Assembly (NCBI GenBank): GCA_965261645.1
Contig: CBDHDJ010000002.1
Coordinates: 186,001-250,000 of the forward strand
From: CBDHDJ01 sp965261645
GTDB lineage: Bacteria > Pseudomonadota > Alphaproteobacteria > SHVV01
Direction: 5' to 3'
DNA length: 64,000 nt
Both the position numbers and the translations under genes were made by a program. Of the stretch, positions 8,793 to 17,900 are shown in pieces. Under the pieces are notes generated by a model, which saw only the letters and a program-made list of their open reading frames with translations, had not been told where the DNA came from and searched no databases. The stretch's first letter is position 1, and each line of letters opens with the position of its first letter.

Positions 8793-10583
8793 ATGTCTAC
8801 CCCACAGAATGCCGTTACGGCCGAGGCCGGCAATAGTTCCGCCACGATCCACGCCCGGGTCGGCGACAGCGCCATCGACAAGGTGACCCGGCTGTTTTCG
8901 GCCGGTCTCGCCGATATTTTCACCGAGACGCTGCAAAACTCACGCCGTGGCGGCGCCAACCGCGTCGCCGCGACCATCGAGCAGGACGGCGACACCACCC
9001 GCGTTATCCTCGCCGACGATGGCGCCGGGATCGCCAATCCTGCGGTCCTGCTGACCTTCGGCGAGAGCGATTGGAAGGCCGGCATCGCCGAGGCGGAAGA
9101 TCCCGCCGGGTTCGGCCTTCTCGCCCTCGCGCGCCGGGGCTGCACGCTGCGCTGGCGCCTCTCCGGCGGGGACCCAAGCCCCGGTTGCCGCCTGGTGCTG
9201 GAGCCCGCTCACTTCCTCGGCCGCGATGGGGCCCATGTCGTCCTGGACGACAGCGCTCCCTGGCCCCATGGAACCGCGGTCACCTTCGAGGCCTCCGAGG
9301 CGCCCCACGCGGTTCGTGCTTTCCTCGAGACCGCCGCGCGGCATTATCCCCTGCCGGTCACTATCGGCGGGGAGACCGTCGAGCGCTGCGCCTTTCTCGA
9401 TGGCGCGCTCCATGCCGAACCATGGAAGGGCCTCGTCTTCGGCGTCTTCAAGGACAGCCATGCGGGCTACCGCGTCCCCGACGTCAACTTCCATGGCCTG
9501 ACTCTGCCGGTGCGTCTGCCCCAGATCGACACGGTGGAAGGCGGCGTCTGGTCGGCACGGGCCGACATCGACTCCTGCCCCGATCTTGAGTTGGTCCTGC
9601 CCGCGAGAAAGGAAGCGGTGGAGACCCCGTTTCTGGAAGAGATGCGCGAGGCCGCGCGGCTTGCCGTCTACCGCACCATGGCGCAGGCCGATCCGGCTCC
9701 GCGGGTTGCCTGGACCGACTGGCACAGGGCGAAAGAGGCCGGGATCGAACTGCCCGAGCCGCCCGCCGAGCTGCGTCCCTGGCGTCCCGGTATCGCCGAT
9801 ACCGACTATTGGGACGAGCGGTCCGCCTTTGCAGCGGTAGGTTCCGACGCGCTAGTGATGCAGGCCGACCCCGAGCCGCCCGAGGCCCAAGCACTCCATC
9901 GCGCCCTCGGCCTTGCCGGGCTCCAGGGCGGATCGGAACGCACGCTCAAGCTGTTCGCCCCCGAGCCGCGTTTCGACGGTTATCCCTGGTACGACGCGCT
10001 CGCGCGCGTTATCGGCATCGAGACCCTTGTCACCCTGGATGACGCCGTTCGTTCTCTGGATTACTTCACCAACCGGGAGAACGGCGATGAGCCGGAACGG
10101 CCCGAGACCATCGTGATGCACCTGAATGTTCTGCATCCGCCCAAATCGCCGCGCCATTGCTTCCGCAAATGCGGCACCATCGCCGTTCCCGCCGATCTCG
10201 CCTTCGCCGGCGAGGCCTGGTCATCGCTCCATGACGCCCTGCCCCTGGTGACGGCGGACAGCGATATCGCGCCCGAGGAACTCGCCCGATTGTTGCGCGC
10301 CGCATACTTCAGTCCCAGCGACGACGCGGATGCGGACTCCTGGGAGATACAACTCACCCGCTTCGAGGAAGACGCCCTGCATATGTCGCTCAAGCTCATG
10401 TGCTCGGTCGAGGAAGCCCGCCAACGCACCATCGCCGATGCGGTATGGCGGGAAATCTTCTGGCTCATGCCGCGCGACCGCACGGTCACCATCGTCGTGC
10501 GCGGCGGCAAGGTCAGCGTCGATATCGGACCCGTATGCACGGAAGCCGCAACCGATGCCGCCACCGGGGAGGCGGCACAATGA
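8793..10583 (+). CDS. GHKL (HSP90-like) ATPase of mobile-element maintenance module
   Basis: 596 residues. The GHKL nucleotide-binding signatures are in order: N box ETLQNSRRGGA (Asn49), G1 box ADDGAGI (Asp75-Gly79) and G2-like DPAGFGLLALARRG (about 103-116). This is the ATP-lid fold of HSP90, MutL, gyrase B and histidine kinases. No histidine-kinase phosphoacceptor or MutL C-terminus is seen, and the remaining 400 residues are not recognised. Proteins of this kind recur next to ParB and strawberry-notch genes on proteobacterial mobile elements, but their job is not established. An A/G-rich ribosome site (aggagaa) lies just before the ATG. Confidence 0.75.
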   Translation: MSTPQNAVTAEAGNSSATIHARVGDSAIDKVTRLFSAGLADIFTETLQNSRRGGANRVAATIEQDGDTTRVILADDGAGIANPAVLLTFGESDWKAGIAEAEDPAGFGLLALARRGCTLRWRLSGGDPSPGCRLVLEPAHFLGRDGAHVVLDDSAPWPHGTAVTFEASEAPHAVRAFLETAARHYPLPVTIGGETVERCAFLDGALHAEPWKGLVFGVFKDSHAGYRVPDVNFHGLTLPVRLPQIDTVEGGVWSARADIDSCPDLELVLPARKEAVETPFLEEMREAARLAVYRTMAQADPAPRVAWTDWHRAKEAGIELPEPPAELRPWRPGIADTDYWDERSAFAAVGSDALVMQADPEPPEAQALHRALGLAGLQGGSERTLKLFAPEPRFDGYPWYDALARVIGIETLVTLDDAVRSLDYFTNRENGDEPERPETIVMHLNVLHPPKSPRHCFRKCGTIAVPADLAFAGEAWSSLHDALPLVTADSDIAPEELARLLRAAYFSPSDDADADSWEIQLTRFEEDALHMSLKLMCSVEEARQRTIADAVWREIFWLMPRDRTVTIVVRGGKVSVDIGPVCTEAATDAATGEAAQ

Positions 10584-10854
10584 CGCATTTTACCCTCTGT
10601 CACCGATCCGCCGGCCCCGCCGGGCAACAAACCTCTGGTCACAGAGCCGATGGCGCTCCGGATGTGGCCGTCAGCAGCGGCCGTGCACGCGTGCTCATTC
10701 TGGATCCCGGCGACACCGGACCGCCGCCGCCCGGTTGATCGCCGGCGGCATTCGTCCATCGCACACCACCTGCCTCGCGCCACCCCGGGCCGGGGGCCGG
10801 CTTTCGGCCCGGCGCGGGTGCATCCCGATGACCGATATTCGAGAGGACCATTCC

Positions 10855-11328
10855 ATGAAACTGCTCACCGAAGCACAGCGCACCAAGCTGCTTGCAAATG
10901 GGACCCGAACGGGGCCCGACCACAAGCCCGTGGTCAAGTGGTTTAACCCATGCGGCGTGGGCACCTGGCTGCTGTCGGAACTCGATCCCGAATACCCGGA
11001 CGAGTGTGGATTCGACTTGGCTGATTTGGGCTTCGGCACACCCGAATCAGGGTCAATCGGTCTGCTCGAATTAACCGAATACCGGGGGCCCTTCGGGCTC
11101 GGTATCGAGCGCGATATTCACTTTACCGCCCACTATCCCCTGTCCATTTACGCCGAGGCCGCGCGCGCCGCGGGGCATATCGTCGAATCGGGACCCGAAC
11201 TTGAAGCCGCTGCCCGCGTCCTCGCCGGCAAGCCCGCCGTCGCCGCAGCTTCGGCAAAACCGGCAAACCGGCCGCGACGGACGGGAACCGTAAACGGCAG
11301 GACCGCGTACCACCGCAGGCAACCCTGA
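10855..11328 (+). CDS. DUF2958 domain protein
   Basis: 157 residues starting at the ATG in a ttccATGAAA context. The N-terminal 100 residues fit the DUF2958 pattern: MKLLTEAQRTKLLANG, KPVVKWFNPCGVGTWLLSEL, DECGFDLADLGFG and the GLGIERDIHF stretch. DUF2958 proteins are small and very common on conjugative plasmids and integrative elements, and their biochemical role is unknown. The last 40 residues are Ala/Pro/Arg-rich. It lies between the GHKL ATPase and the MoxR-like gene in the same direction, separated by GC-rich spacers of 270 and 176 bases. Confidence 0.75.
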   Translation: MKLLTEAQRTKLLANGTRTGPDHKPVVKWFNPCGVGTWLLSELDPEYPDECGFDLADLGFGTPESGSIGLLELTEYRGPFGLGIERDIHFTAHYPLSIYAEAARAAGHIVESGPELEAAARVLAGKPAVAAASAKPANRPRRTGTVNGRTAYHRRQP

Positions 11329-11504
11329 ACGGCGGCACCGCGACCGCTTTCCGGCCGCGCTCCACGAACCCTGCCCGGACACGTGCCGGGCCACAGGCCG
11401 GCGAGAGCCGGTGTCGAAGCCAGGGCCGGGGCAAAGGGCGGGGCACCCGAGGGGGCCGTCCGCACCGCAACTCATCCACCCCACCTGCCAGCCTGGAGCA
11501 TGCC

Positions 11505-12530
11505 ATGACCGAGCCCGATACCATCTCCGCCGATTACTCGCTGCGCCCGAGCGAACTCGCCAGCACACTGGCGCTGCTGGTCGAAGCCCGCCAGCCGGTG
11601 GTTGTCTGGGGTGCCCCGGGGTGCGCCAAAAGTCAAATCGCCCAACAGGTCGCGGCGCAAGCCGGCCGCGAGTATGTCGATGTCCGCGCCCTGCTGTTGG
11701 ACCCGGTCGACCTGCGCGGCATCCCGTGGCGTGACGGCGCCGACCGCACCCGCTGGGCGCCGCCTGCTTTCCTGCCGCCGTCGGACGCGGACGGAAGCTG
11801 GCTGATCAACCTGGAGGAACTGCCCTCGGCCCTGCCGATGGTGCAGGCCGCCCTGTACCAGCTCGTGCTCGACCGCAAATGCGGCGAGTACGAACTCCCC
11901 GAGGGCGCCGCGCTGATCGCCTGCGGCAACCGCGAGGGCGACCGCGGCGTCGTCCACCGCATGCCGGCGCCGCTCGCCTCGCGTTTCGTCCATCTGGAGA
12001 TCCGGGTCGATGCGACGGACTGGTGCGCCTGGGGTGCGGCGAATGGAATCGCTCCGGAGGTACTTTTTTTCGTGTCGATGCGCCCCGAGCTGTTGCACGC
12101 CTTCAACCCCCAATCGACGGAGAAGGCTTTCCCGTGTCCGAGGACATGGGAGATGGTCTCGAACATCGTGCACCGGCGGAACGGCCTCGACCCGGTGGCC
12201 GAACGCGCGCTCTACCGGGGCACCGTCGGCGAGGCCGCGGCGGTCGAGTTCTCGGCTTTCTTGCAGGTCTGGCACGAACTGCCCCATCCCCGCACCGTCA
12301 TCGACGATCCCGAGGGCGCCGTGATCCCCGGCAACGCCAGTGCGCTGATCGCGCTATGCGGCTCGCTCTACAGGATGGCCGACGACATCAATCTCGGCGC
12401 CATCGTCACCTACGCCACAAGGCTCAGGCGCGAGGTCGGCGAGTTCCTCGTCGGCTCCTGCATCCGCCGCGAGCCCTCGCTCCAGCACACCCAGGCCTTC
12501 ATCCAGTGGGCCGCCGCCAAGACCCGCTGA
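11505..12530 (+). CDS. MoxR-type AAA+ ATPase
   Basis: 341 residues. Walker A GAPGCAKS (36-43) follows PVVVW, a Walker B-like LINLEEL follows, then sensor-type ALIACGNRE and an arginine-rich MPAPLASRFVHLEI typical of MoxR AAA+ proteins. MoxR ATPases act with VWA-domain partners as chaperone or metal-insertion complexes. Here DUF3150 and a DUF2201/VWA protein follow at once, so a three-protein MoxR-VWA complex is likely. The start is the ATG at 11505. Confidence 0.85.
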   Translation: MTEPDTISADYSLRPSELASTLALLVEARQPVVVWGAPGCAKSQIAQQVAAQAGREYVDVRALLLDPVDLRGIPWRDGADRTRWAPPAFLPPSDADGSWLINLEELPSALPMVQAALYQLVLDRKCGEYELPEGAALIACGNREGDRGVVHRMPAPLASRFVHLEIRVDATDWCAWGAANGIAPEVLFFVSMRPELLHAFNPQSTEKAFPCPRTWEMVSNIVHRRNGLDPVAERALYRGTVGEAAAVEFSAFLQVWHELPHPRTVIDDPEGAVIPGNASALIALCGSLYRMADDINLGAIVTYATRLRREVGEFLVGSCIRREPSLQHTQAFIQWAAAKTR

Positions 12531-12553
12531 CACCACCCCAGGAGACCAATGCC

Positions 12554-13450
12554 ATGAATCTCACCCATGACGCCATGCTCGTCAGCCTGCGGATCAACTC
12601 TTGGTCCGGCAGGCTCTACGACCGCCAGGCCAGCCAACAGGTCGCTGTCCATAACGACGCCGACACCAGTGCCGGGCGCTACAACAAGCGCCTCCTGCCC
12701 AAACAGGCCTTCGCAGCACTTGCCGCGACCATGAGCAATGCAAGGACCAGTCACAATGCCAATACCTTGCCCTGGGATGACCAGGGCGGCCGCCTGCTCA
12801 CCGTCGCCAACTACGACCGCTACACCGCCGCTCTGGACACATTGGTCGAGCGCGTGGTGCGCGAGCGTGCCCGCTTCATCGAGGACTACGACGATTACGT
12901 CGACCAGGCACGCCTCGACCTCGGCCGGCTGTTCCGACTCGAGGACTATCCCGGCACGGAGGCGCTTCAGGGCAAGTTCGCCATTCGCTACCGCATTGTC
13001 CCGGTCCCCGACGCGCGCCACTTCATGGCCGATCTGGCCCAGGGCGAGACCGAGCGCGTCAAGCGGGACATCGAGCAACAGGTCCGGACCCGCCTCAACG
13101 ATGCCCAGCGCGATCTCTACCGCCGCCTCAGCGAGGCGGTCGAGCGTGTCGGCGAACGCTTGCGCGAGGACGAGAACGGCAAGCCCCTGGTGTTCCGGGA
13201 TAGCCTGATCGAGAACATCAGGGAACTGGTCGATGTGGTTCCCCGGCTCAACATCTTCGCCGACGATGATCTGACCATGCTCTGCCGCGAGGTGAAGGAT
13301 AAATTCGCCGGTATCGAGCCCAATGCCCTGCGCCCCTCGGGCCGCTTCGATCCCAACCTGCGCCGTCAGGTCAAGCGCGACGCCGATGCGCTCACGGCGC
13401 AATTCGCGGGCTACTTCGCGCCCGCGGCCGAGAACAGGGAAGCAGCTTGA
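12554..13450 (+). CDS. DUF3150 domain protein
   Basis: 298 residues. The Arg/Asp-rich helical sequence with NYDRYTAALDTLVERVVRERARF, and the N-terminal SLRINSWSGRLYDRQAS, fit DUF3150 as found between MoxR and VWA genes on proteobacterial elements. No catalytic motif is visible. It starts 23 bases after the MoxR stop behind a ggaga ribosome site, and its stop codon overlaps the next start by one base (TGATG), so the three genes are translationally coupled. Confidence 0.75.
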   Translation: MNLTHDAMLVSLRINSWSGRLYDRQASQQVAVHNDADTSAGRYNKRLLPKQAFAALAATMSNARTSHNANTLPWDDQGGRLLTVANYDRYTAALDTLVERVVRERARFIEDYDDYVDQARLDLGRLFRLEDYPGTEALQGKFAIRYRIVPVPDARHFMADLAQGETERVKRDIEQQVRTRLNDAQRDLYRRLSEAVERVGERLREDENGKPLVFRDSLIENIRELVDVVPRLNIFADDDLTMLCREVKDKFAGIEPNALRPSGRFDPNLRRQVKRDADALTAQFAGYFAPAAENREAA

Positions 13451-14799
13451 TGGCCGCCCGCTCGGAATCCGCCCGGCGCGTCAGCGACTGCGTGACCGCG
13501 CTGCTGCGCGACCAGCCCTTCTTCGGCAGCCTGGCGTTAAGGCTGCCGATACGTGCCGACGAAACCCGCGAGACCCTGGCCAGCGATGGCAAGGACATTC
13601 GCTACGCGCCCCAATGGGTGGCGGACACCGATGCCGATCACATCAAGGCCGCGCTGGCGCGCGTCGTCCTGGCCTGCGCGCTCAAACATCACACCCGGCG
13701 GGGCGGCCGCGACCCCGAGCGCTGGCAACGGGCCTCGCAGCTGGTCACCCACGGCCTGCTGCGCGATGCGGGCTTCGTCCTGCCGCCCGAGGCCGAAGCC
13801 TGGGACGGCATCAGCGCCGAGCAAGCCTACGACCGCCTTCCGGAACCGTCCGCCGATGCAGAGGATCCGGGCGATGCGTCTTCATCCAGCGATGTGGATG
13901 ACAGTGGCAGCGCTGCCGGCCCCCAATGCGGTGACGGCGACGAAGACCAAAACGATCCGTCAACTCCCTCCGGCGACAACAGTCCGCAAGAGCAGGCCGA
14001 ACCGGGATCGGGCAGCGGCAGCGCGGGCTCGGAACCATCCGGGCAGACGCCCGCCAGCCACGACCCTTGCGGCACCGGCGAGGTCATGGACGCGGACGAG
14101 CGCCGGGACGACGCCACCGGCCAGTCCGGAGAATCGCCTCTGGACACGCCCGCCGAGGAGCAGGCCTGGGACGAGGCCATGCACCAGGCCGCGAGCCTCG
14201 CCCGGGCGCAAGGCAACGCGCCGGGCGCCGTCGAAGAGACGATCCGGCAAGCGCATCGCAGCATCCTCGACTGGCGGCCGCTATTGCGCCGCTACATGAC
14301 CGATGCCGCGCGCCGCGATTATAGCTGGAGCGTCCCCAACCGGCGCTTCATCGACAGCGGCCTCTATCTGCCCTCGATGCACTCGGAGGGCATCGATGCC
14401 ATCGCCATCATCATCGATACCTCCGCCTCGCTGCCGGGCGAGACGCTGGCCCTGTTCTGGTCCGAGGTCCGCGAGATCTCCGCCGAACTGCACCCGGACA
14501 GCATCTATGTCCTTCAGGTCGACGCGGTGCTGCGGGACGCGGCCCAATATCCCGCCGGGGAACTACCGGACAGCATCACGATCAAGGGACGCGGCGGGAC
14601 CGATTTCCGGCCAGGCTTCGAGTGGCTCCATGAGCATGGGGTGCATCCAAACTGCTGCCTCTATCTCACCGACATGGAATGCGACAGCTACCCCGAGACC
14701 GAGCCTGGATATTCTGTGATTTTTTGCAACTGGGGGCCACCGCCGGGCACAAGGAACCGCGAGCCCTGGGGGGAGCGCATCGACATCGGACCAGCCTGA
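13450..14799 (+). CDS. DUF2201/VWA-like protein, partner of MoxR
   Basis: 449 residues. The N-terminal half has the DUF2201 pattern LACALKHHTRRGGRDPERW (a metallopeptidase-like helix pair) and a long acidic low-complexity linker (about 135-235). The C-terminal half is a von Willebrand A-like domain with a MIDAS start AIIIDTSASLPGE (Asp323-Ser327) and a GRGGTDFRPGFEWL block carrying the MIDAS threonine. It binds a divalent metal and probably docks to the MoxR ATPase. The ATG overlaps the DUF3150 stop; a TTG one codon earlier is possible. Confidence 0.8.
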   Translation: MAARSESARRVSDCVTALLRDQPFFGSLALRLPIRADETRETLASDGKDIRYAPQWVADTDADHIKAALARVVLACALKHHTRRGGRDPERWQRASQLVTHGLLRDAGFVLPPEAEAWDGISAEQAYDRLPEPSADAEDPGDASSSSDVDDSGSAAGPQCGDGDEDQNDPSTPSGDNSPQEQAEPGSGSGSAGSEPSGQTPASHDPCGTGEVMDADERRDDATGQSGESPLDTPAEEQAWDEAMHQAASLARAQGNAPGAVEETIRQAHRSILDWRPLLRRYMTDAARRDYSWSVPNRRFIDSGLYLPSMHSEGIDAIAIIIDTSASLPGETLALFWSEVREISAELHPDSIYVLQVDAVLRDAAQYPAGELPDSITIKGRGGTDFRPGFEWLHEHGVHPNCCLYLTDMECDSYPETEPGYSVIFCNWGPPPGTRNREPWGERIDIGPA

Positions 14800-14868
14800 T
14801 ACCGCGGGCCGCGCCCGCATAATCCTCCATATCCGTGCCCCCGCCCGCAAGGAGGCGGGTTGCGCTGA

Positions 14869-14925
14869 GGCCGGGTGAACCGGGGCCGGGAGAGCGAGGA
14901 CACCGGCTTCCGGCATCACCCGGCC
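14869..14925 (+). promoter_or_regulatory. GC-rich hairpin in the spacer before the methyltransferase-helicase gene
   Basis: Ten-base arms ggccgggtga (14869-14878) and tcacccggcc (14916-14925) pair perfectly around a 37-base loop. A short T-run (tttt at 14930-14933) follows. It could attenuate read-through from the MoxR/VWA genes into the next gene. Confidence 0.4.
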
Positions 14926-14950
14926 CGCCTTTTCAATTGGGAGATAATCA

Positions 14951-17900
14951 ATGCTCGACGCCCAACCGGCGGCGAACGCGCCCGCGCGTCCGCCCGCCCT
15001 CCAGCCTCTTCACCCATCCCCAGCGATTGCCGATGCCCCTGGCGTCTGCTCCAAGCCGGCAGCGTTGCTGGCCGCCGCAACCGCTCTGCTTCCCAGCCTG
15101 GAGGCGGGCCGCGCGATCGATGCAACGACCCTGCGCGAGGCCATGAGCGCGGCCTTCGGCGCCAACGACGCGCAAGGCGCCTGGGTCTGGAAGGACGCCT
15201 ATGAAGCGGCCGAGGCCGCAATGGTGCTGTTCATCCAGCGTTACGGCCGCCTCATGCGCCGCGAGGCCGGCGCCGGACCCGGATCGGCCGCCGCCATGCT
15301 CGCCATGCTGGAGACCCTCGCGGCGCTGGAGCCGTCCCAGACAAGGCGGTCGGAGGAACAGCTTGCCCTGCAACAGTTCTCCACCCCCTTGCCGCTCGCC
15401 TACGCCGCGCTGCAAGCCGCTGCCATCCGGCCCGGCGACATCGTGCTCGAGCCCTCGGCCGGCACCGGCATGCTCGCCGTCATGGCCGCATGCGCGCTCG
15501 GCAAGCGCACGGATGACGCGCGATCGGGGAATCCCCTGCATCTGAACGAGATTGCCGCCGTCCGCGCCGGGTTGCTCTCAGGCCTGTTCGCGCACGCACC
15601 GGTGACCCGTCACAACGCGGAGTCCATCGGCGACTATCTGCCCGGCCTGCGGCCCACCGTGGTGTTGATGAACCCGCCGTTTTCGGCGAGCCCCGGGGTC
15701 CAGAGCACCCGTCATGACGCGGATTTGCGCCACCTCCGTTCCGCCTTTTCCATGCTCCAGGCGGGCGGGCGGCTGGTGGCGATCACGTCGGCCGGCTGCA
15801 TCCCGGGCGATGCCGCCTGGAGCCGCGCCTTCGAGCGCCTCGATCCACCGCCGCGCACCGTCTTTTCCATCACCATCGACGGTCGCGCCTACGCCCGGCG
15901 CGGCACGACCTTCGATACCCGGCTGACCGTAATCGATCGCGCGAACGCATCCGGCGTTCCGATCGACGCGCGGGAATCCGTCCCCACCGCTGCCGGGTTG
16001 CTTGCAGCTATCGCCGCCAATGTGCCGCAGCGGCAGGCGGTCGTGCCAATAGCCGCGGCGCTTGTTCCGGCCGGCGATCTGTTCGGCCATGCCGCTGCAC
16101 GGCCGGCCCCACGAAAGCGCACAGCGGCCACCGCGCCCAACACCAGACCCGCAGCCCCGCAAGTCCGCGATTGGGGGCCGGTCGCCGAACTCGACTATGA
16201 AACTTCGCCCGCCAAACCTGAAGGCAAGGTAAGCGAACCGGAGGCCACCCATGCCGGCGTCTACGAGCCCTGGCGTCCCCGGACCGCGCGCATTCCCGGC
16301 GCCTGCGAACATCCGACGCCGCTGGTGCAATCCGCCGCCATGGCGGCGGTCCCCCATCCTGTGCCGGCCTACCGTCCGATGCTGCCCGTGCGTATCGTGA
16401 CGGACGAACTGCTGTCCGACGCGCAACTGGAAAGCGTCATCCTCGCCGGTCAGGCCCACGGCCGCCATCTATCGGCCCTGTACCGCATCGGCGAGGGCTG
16501 GGAGACCGTCGCGCGTGTTGCCGACAATGAAGATGACAACGGCGATGACGGAGATAGCGTCCCGGAGACCGCCAATATCGCTGACGCAACATGCACCAGT
16601 CTTGAACCGAATCCTGATGCCACCGGCGACGGCGAAGCGCTGTCCGCGCCAGTGCGTTTCCGGCGTGGCTGGATGCTGGGCGACGGCACCGGCTGCGGCA
16701 AGGGCCGCCAGGTCTCCGCCATCATCCTCGACCACTGGCTGCGCGGCCGCCGCCGGGCGCTGTGGCTGTCCGCCTCCGACAAGCTGCTCGAGGACGCGCG
16801 CCGCGACTGGGCCGCGATCGGCGGCAAGGAGGCCGACATCATTCCCTTGGGCAAGTTCCGCCAAGGGGCCGAAATTCCTCAAGAGGCCGGGATCCTGTTT
16901 GCCACCTATGCAACCTTGCGCTCGCCTGCCCGTCAGGGAAAGCCCTCGCGCCTCGAACAGATCGTCGGCTGGCTCGCGGACGGTATGGATGAAGACTCCC
17001 GCCATGCCTTTGGCGGCGTCATCGTGTTCGACGAGGCCCACGCCATGGCCAACGCCGCCGGGTCCAAGGGATCACGCGGCGATACGGCACCCTCGCAACA
17101 GGGCCGCGCCGGATTGCGTTTGCAGAACGCCTTGCCCGATGCCCGTATCCTCTATGTCTCCGCCACCGGGGCCACCACGGTGCCCGGCCTTGCCTATGCC
17201 CGACGCCTCGGCCTGTGGGGCGGCGCTGATTCAGGCGGCGAGACGCCCTTCGAGCAACGCACCGATTTCGTCACCGCCATGGAGGCCGGCGGGGTGGCGG
17301 CGATGGAGGTGGTGGCCCGCGATCTGAAAGCACTCGGGCTCTACCAGGCACGCGCGCTCAGCTATGACGGGGTTGAGGTCGAGCTGCTCGAACATCCCCT
17401 GACGCCCGAGCAGCGGCGCATCTACGACGCCTATGCCGGGGCCTTCAAGGTGATCCACCGCAATATAGAAGACGCCCTGAAAGCTACCGGCATCATGGAG
17501 GGCGATGCGACCCTCAACAAGAACGCCAAGGCCGCCGCGCTGTCAGCTTTCGAGGGCGCCAAGCAACGTTTCTTCGGTCATCTCCTGACCGCCATGAAAT
17601 GCCCCTCGCTGATCCGGGCGATCGAGGCCGATCTCGAGGCAGGTCATGCCTGCGTCATCCAGCTGGTCTCAACCGGCGAGGCGCTGCTCGACCGGCGCAT
17701 CGCCGATATCCCCGTCTCTGAATGGGACGACATCTCCGTTGACCTGACGCCGAGGGAGGCGTGCCTGGAGTATCTGGCCCACGCCTTCCCGGTGCAATTG
17801 CAGGAACCGTTCACCGACGACGAAGGCAATCTCATGAGCCGGCCCGTGACCGACGCCGAGGGCAACCCGGTCTTGTGCCAGGAAGCCGTGGCCGCCCGCG

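Noticed and set aside
11879..12553. Upstream extension of the DUF3150 frame
   Set aside because: It overlaps the MoxR gene and reads as Arg/Pro-rich out-of-frame sequence; the ATG at 12554 has a ribosome site and matches the family start.
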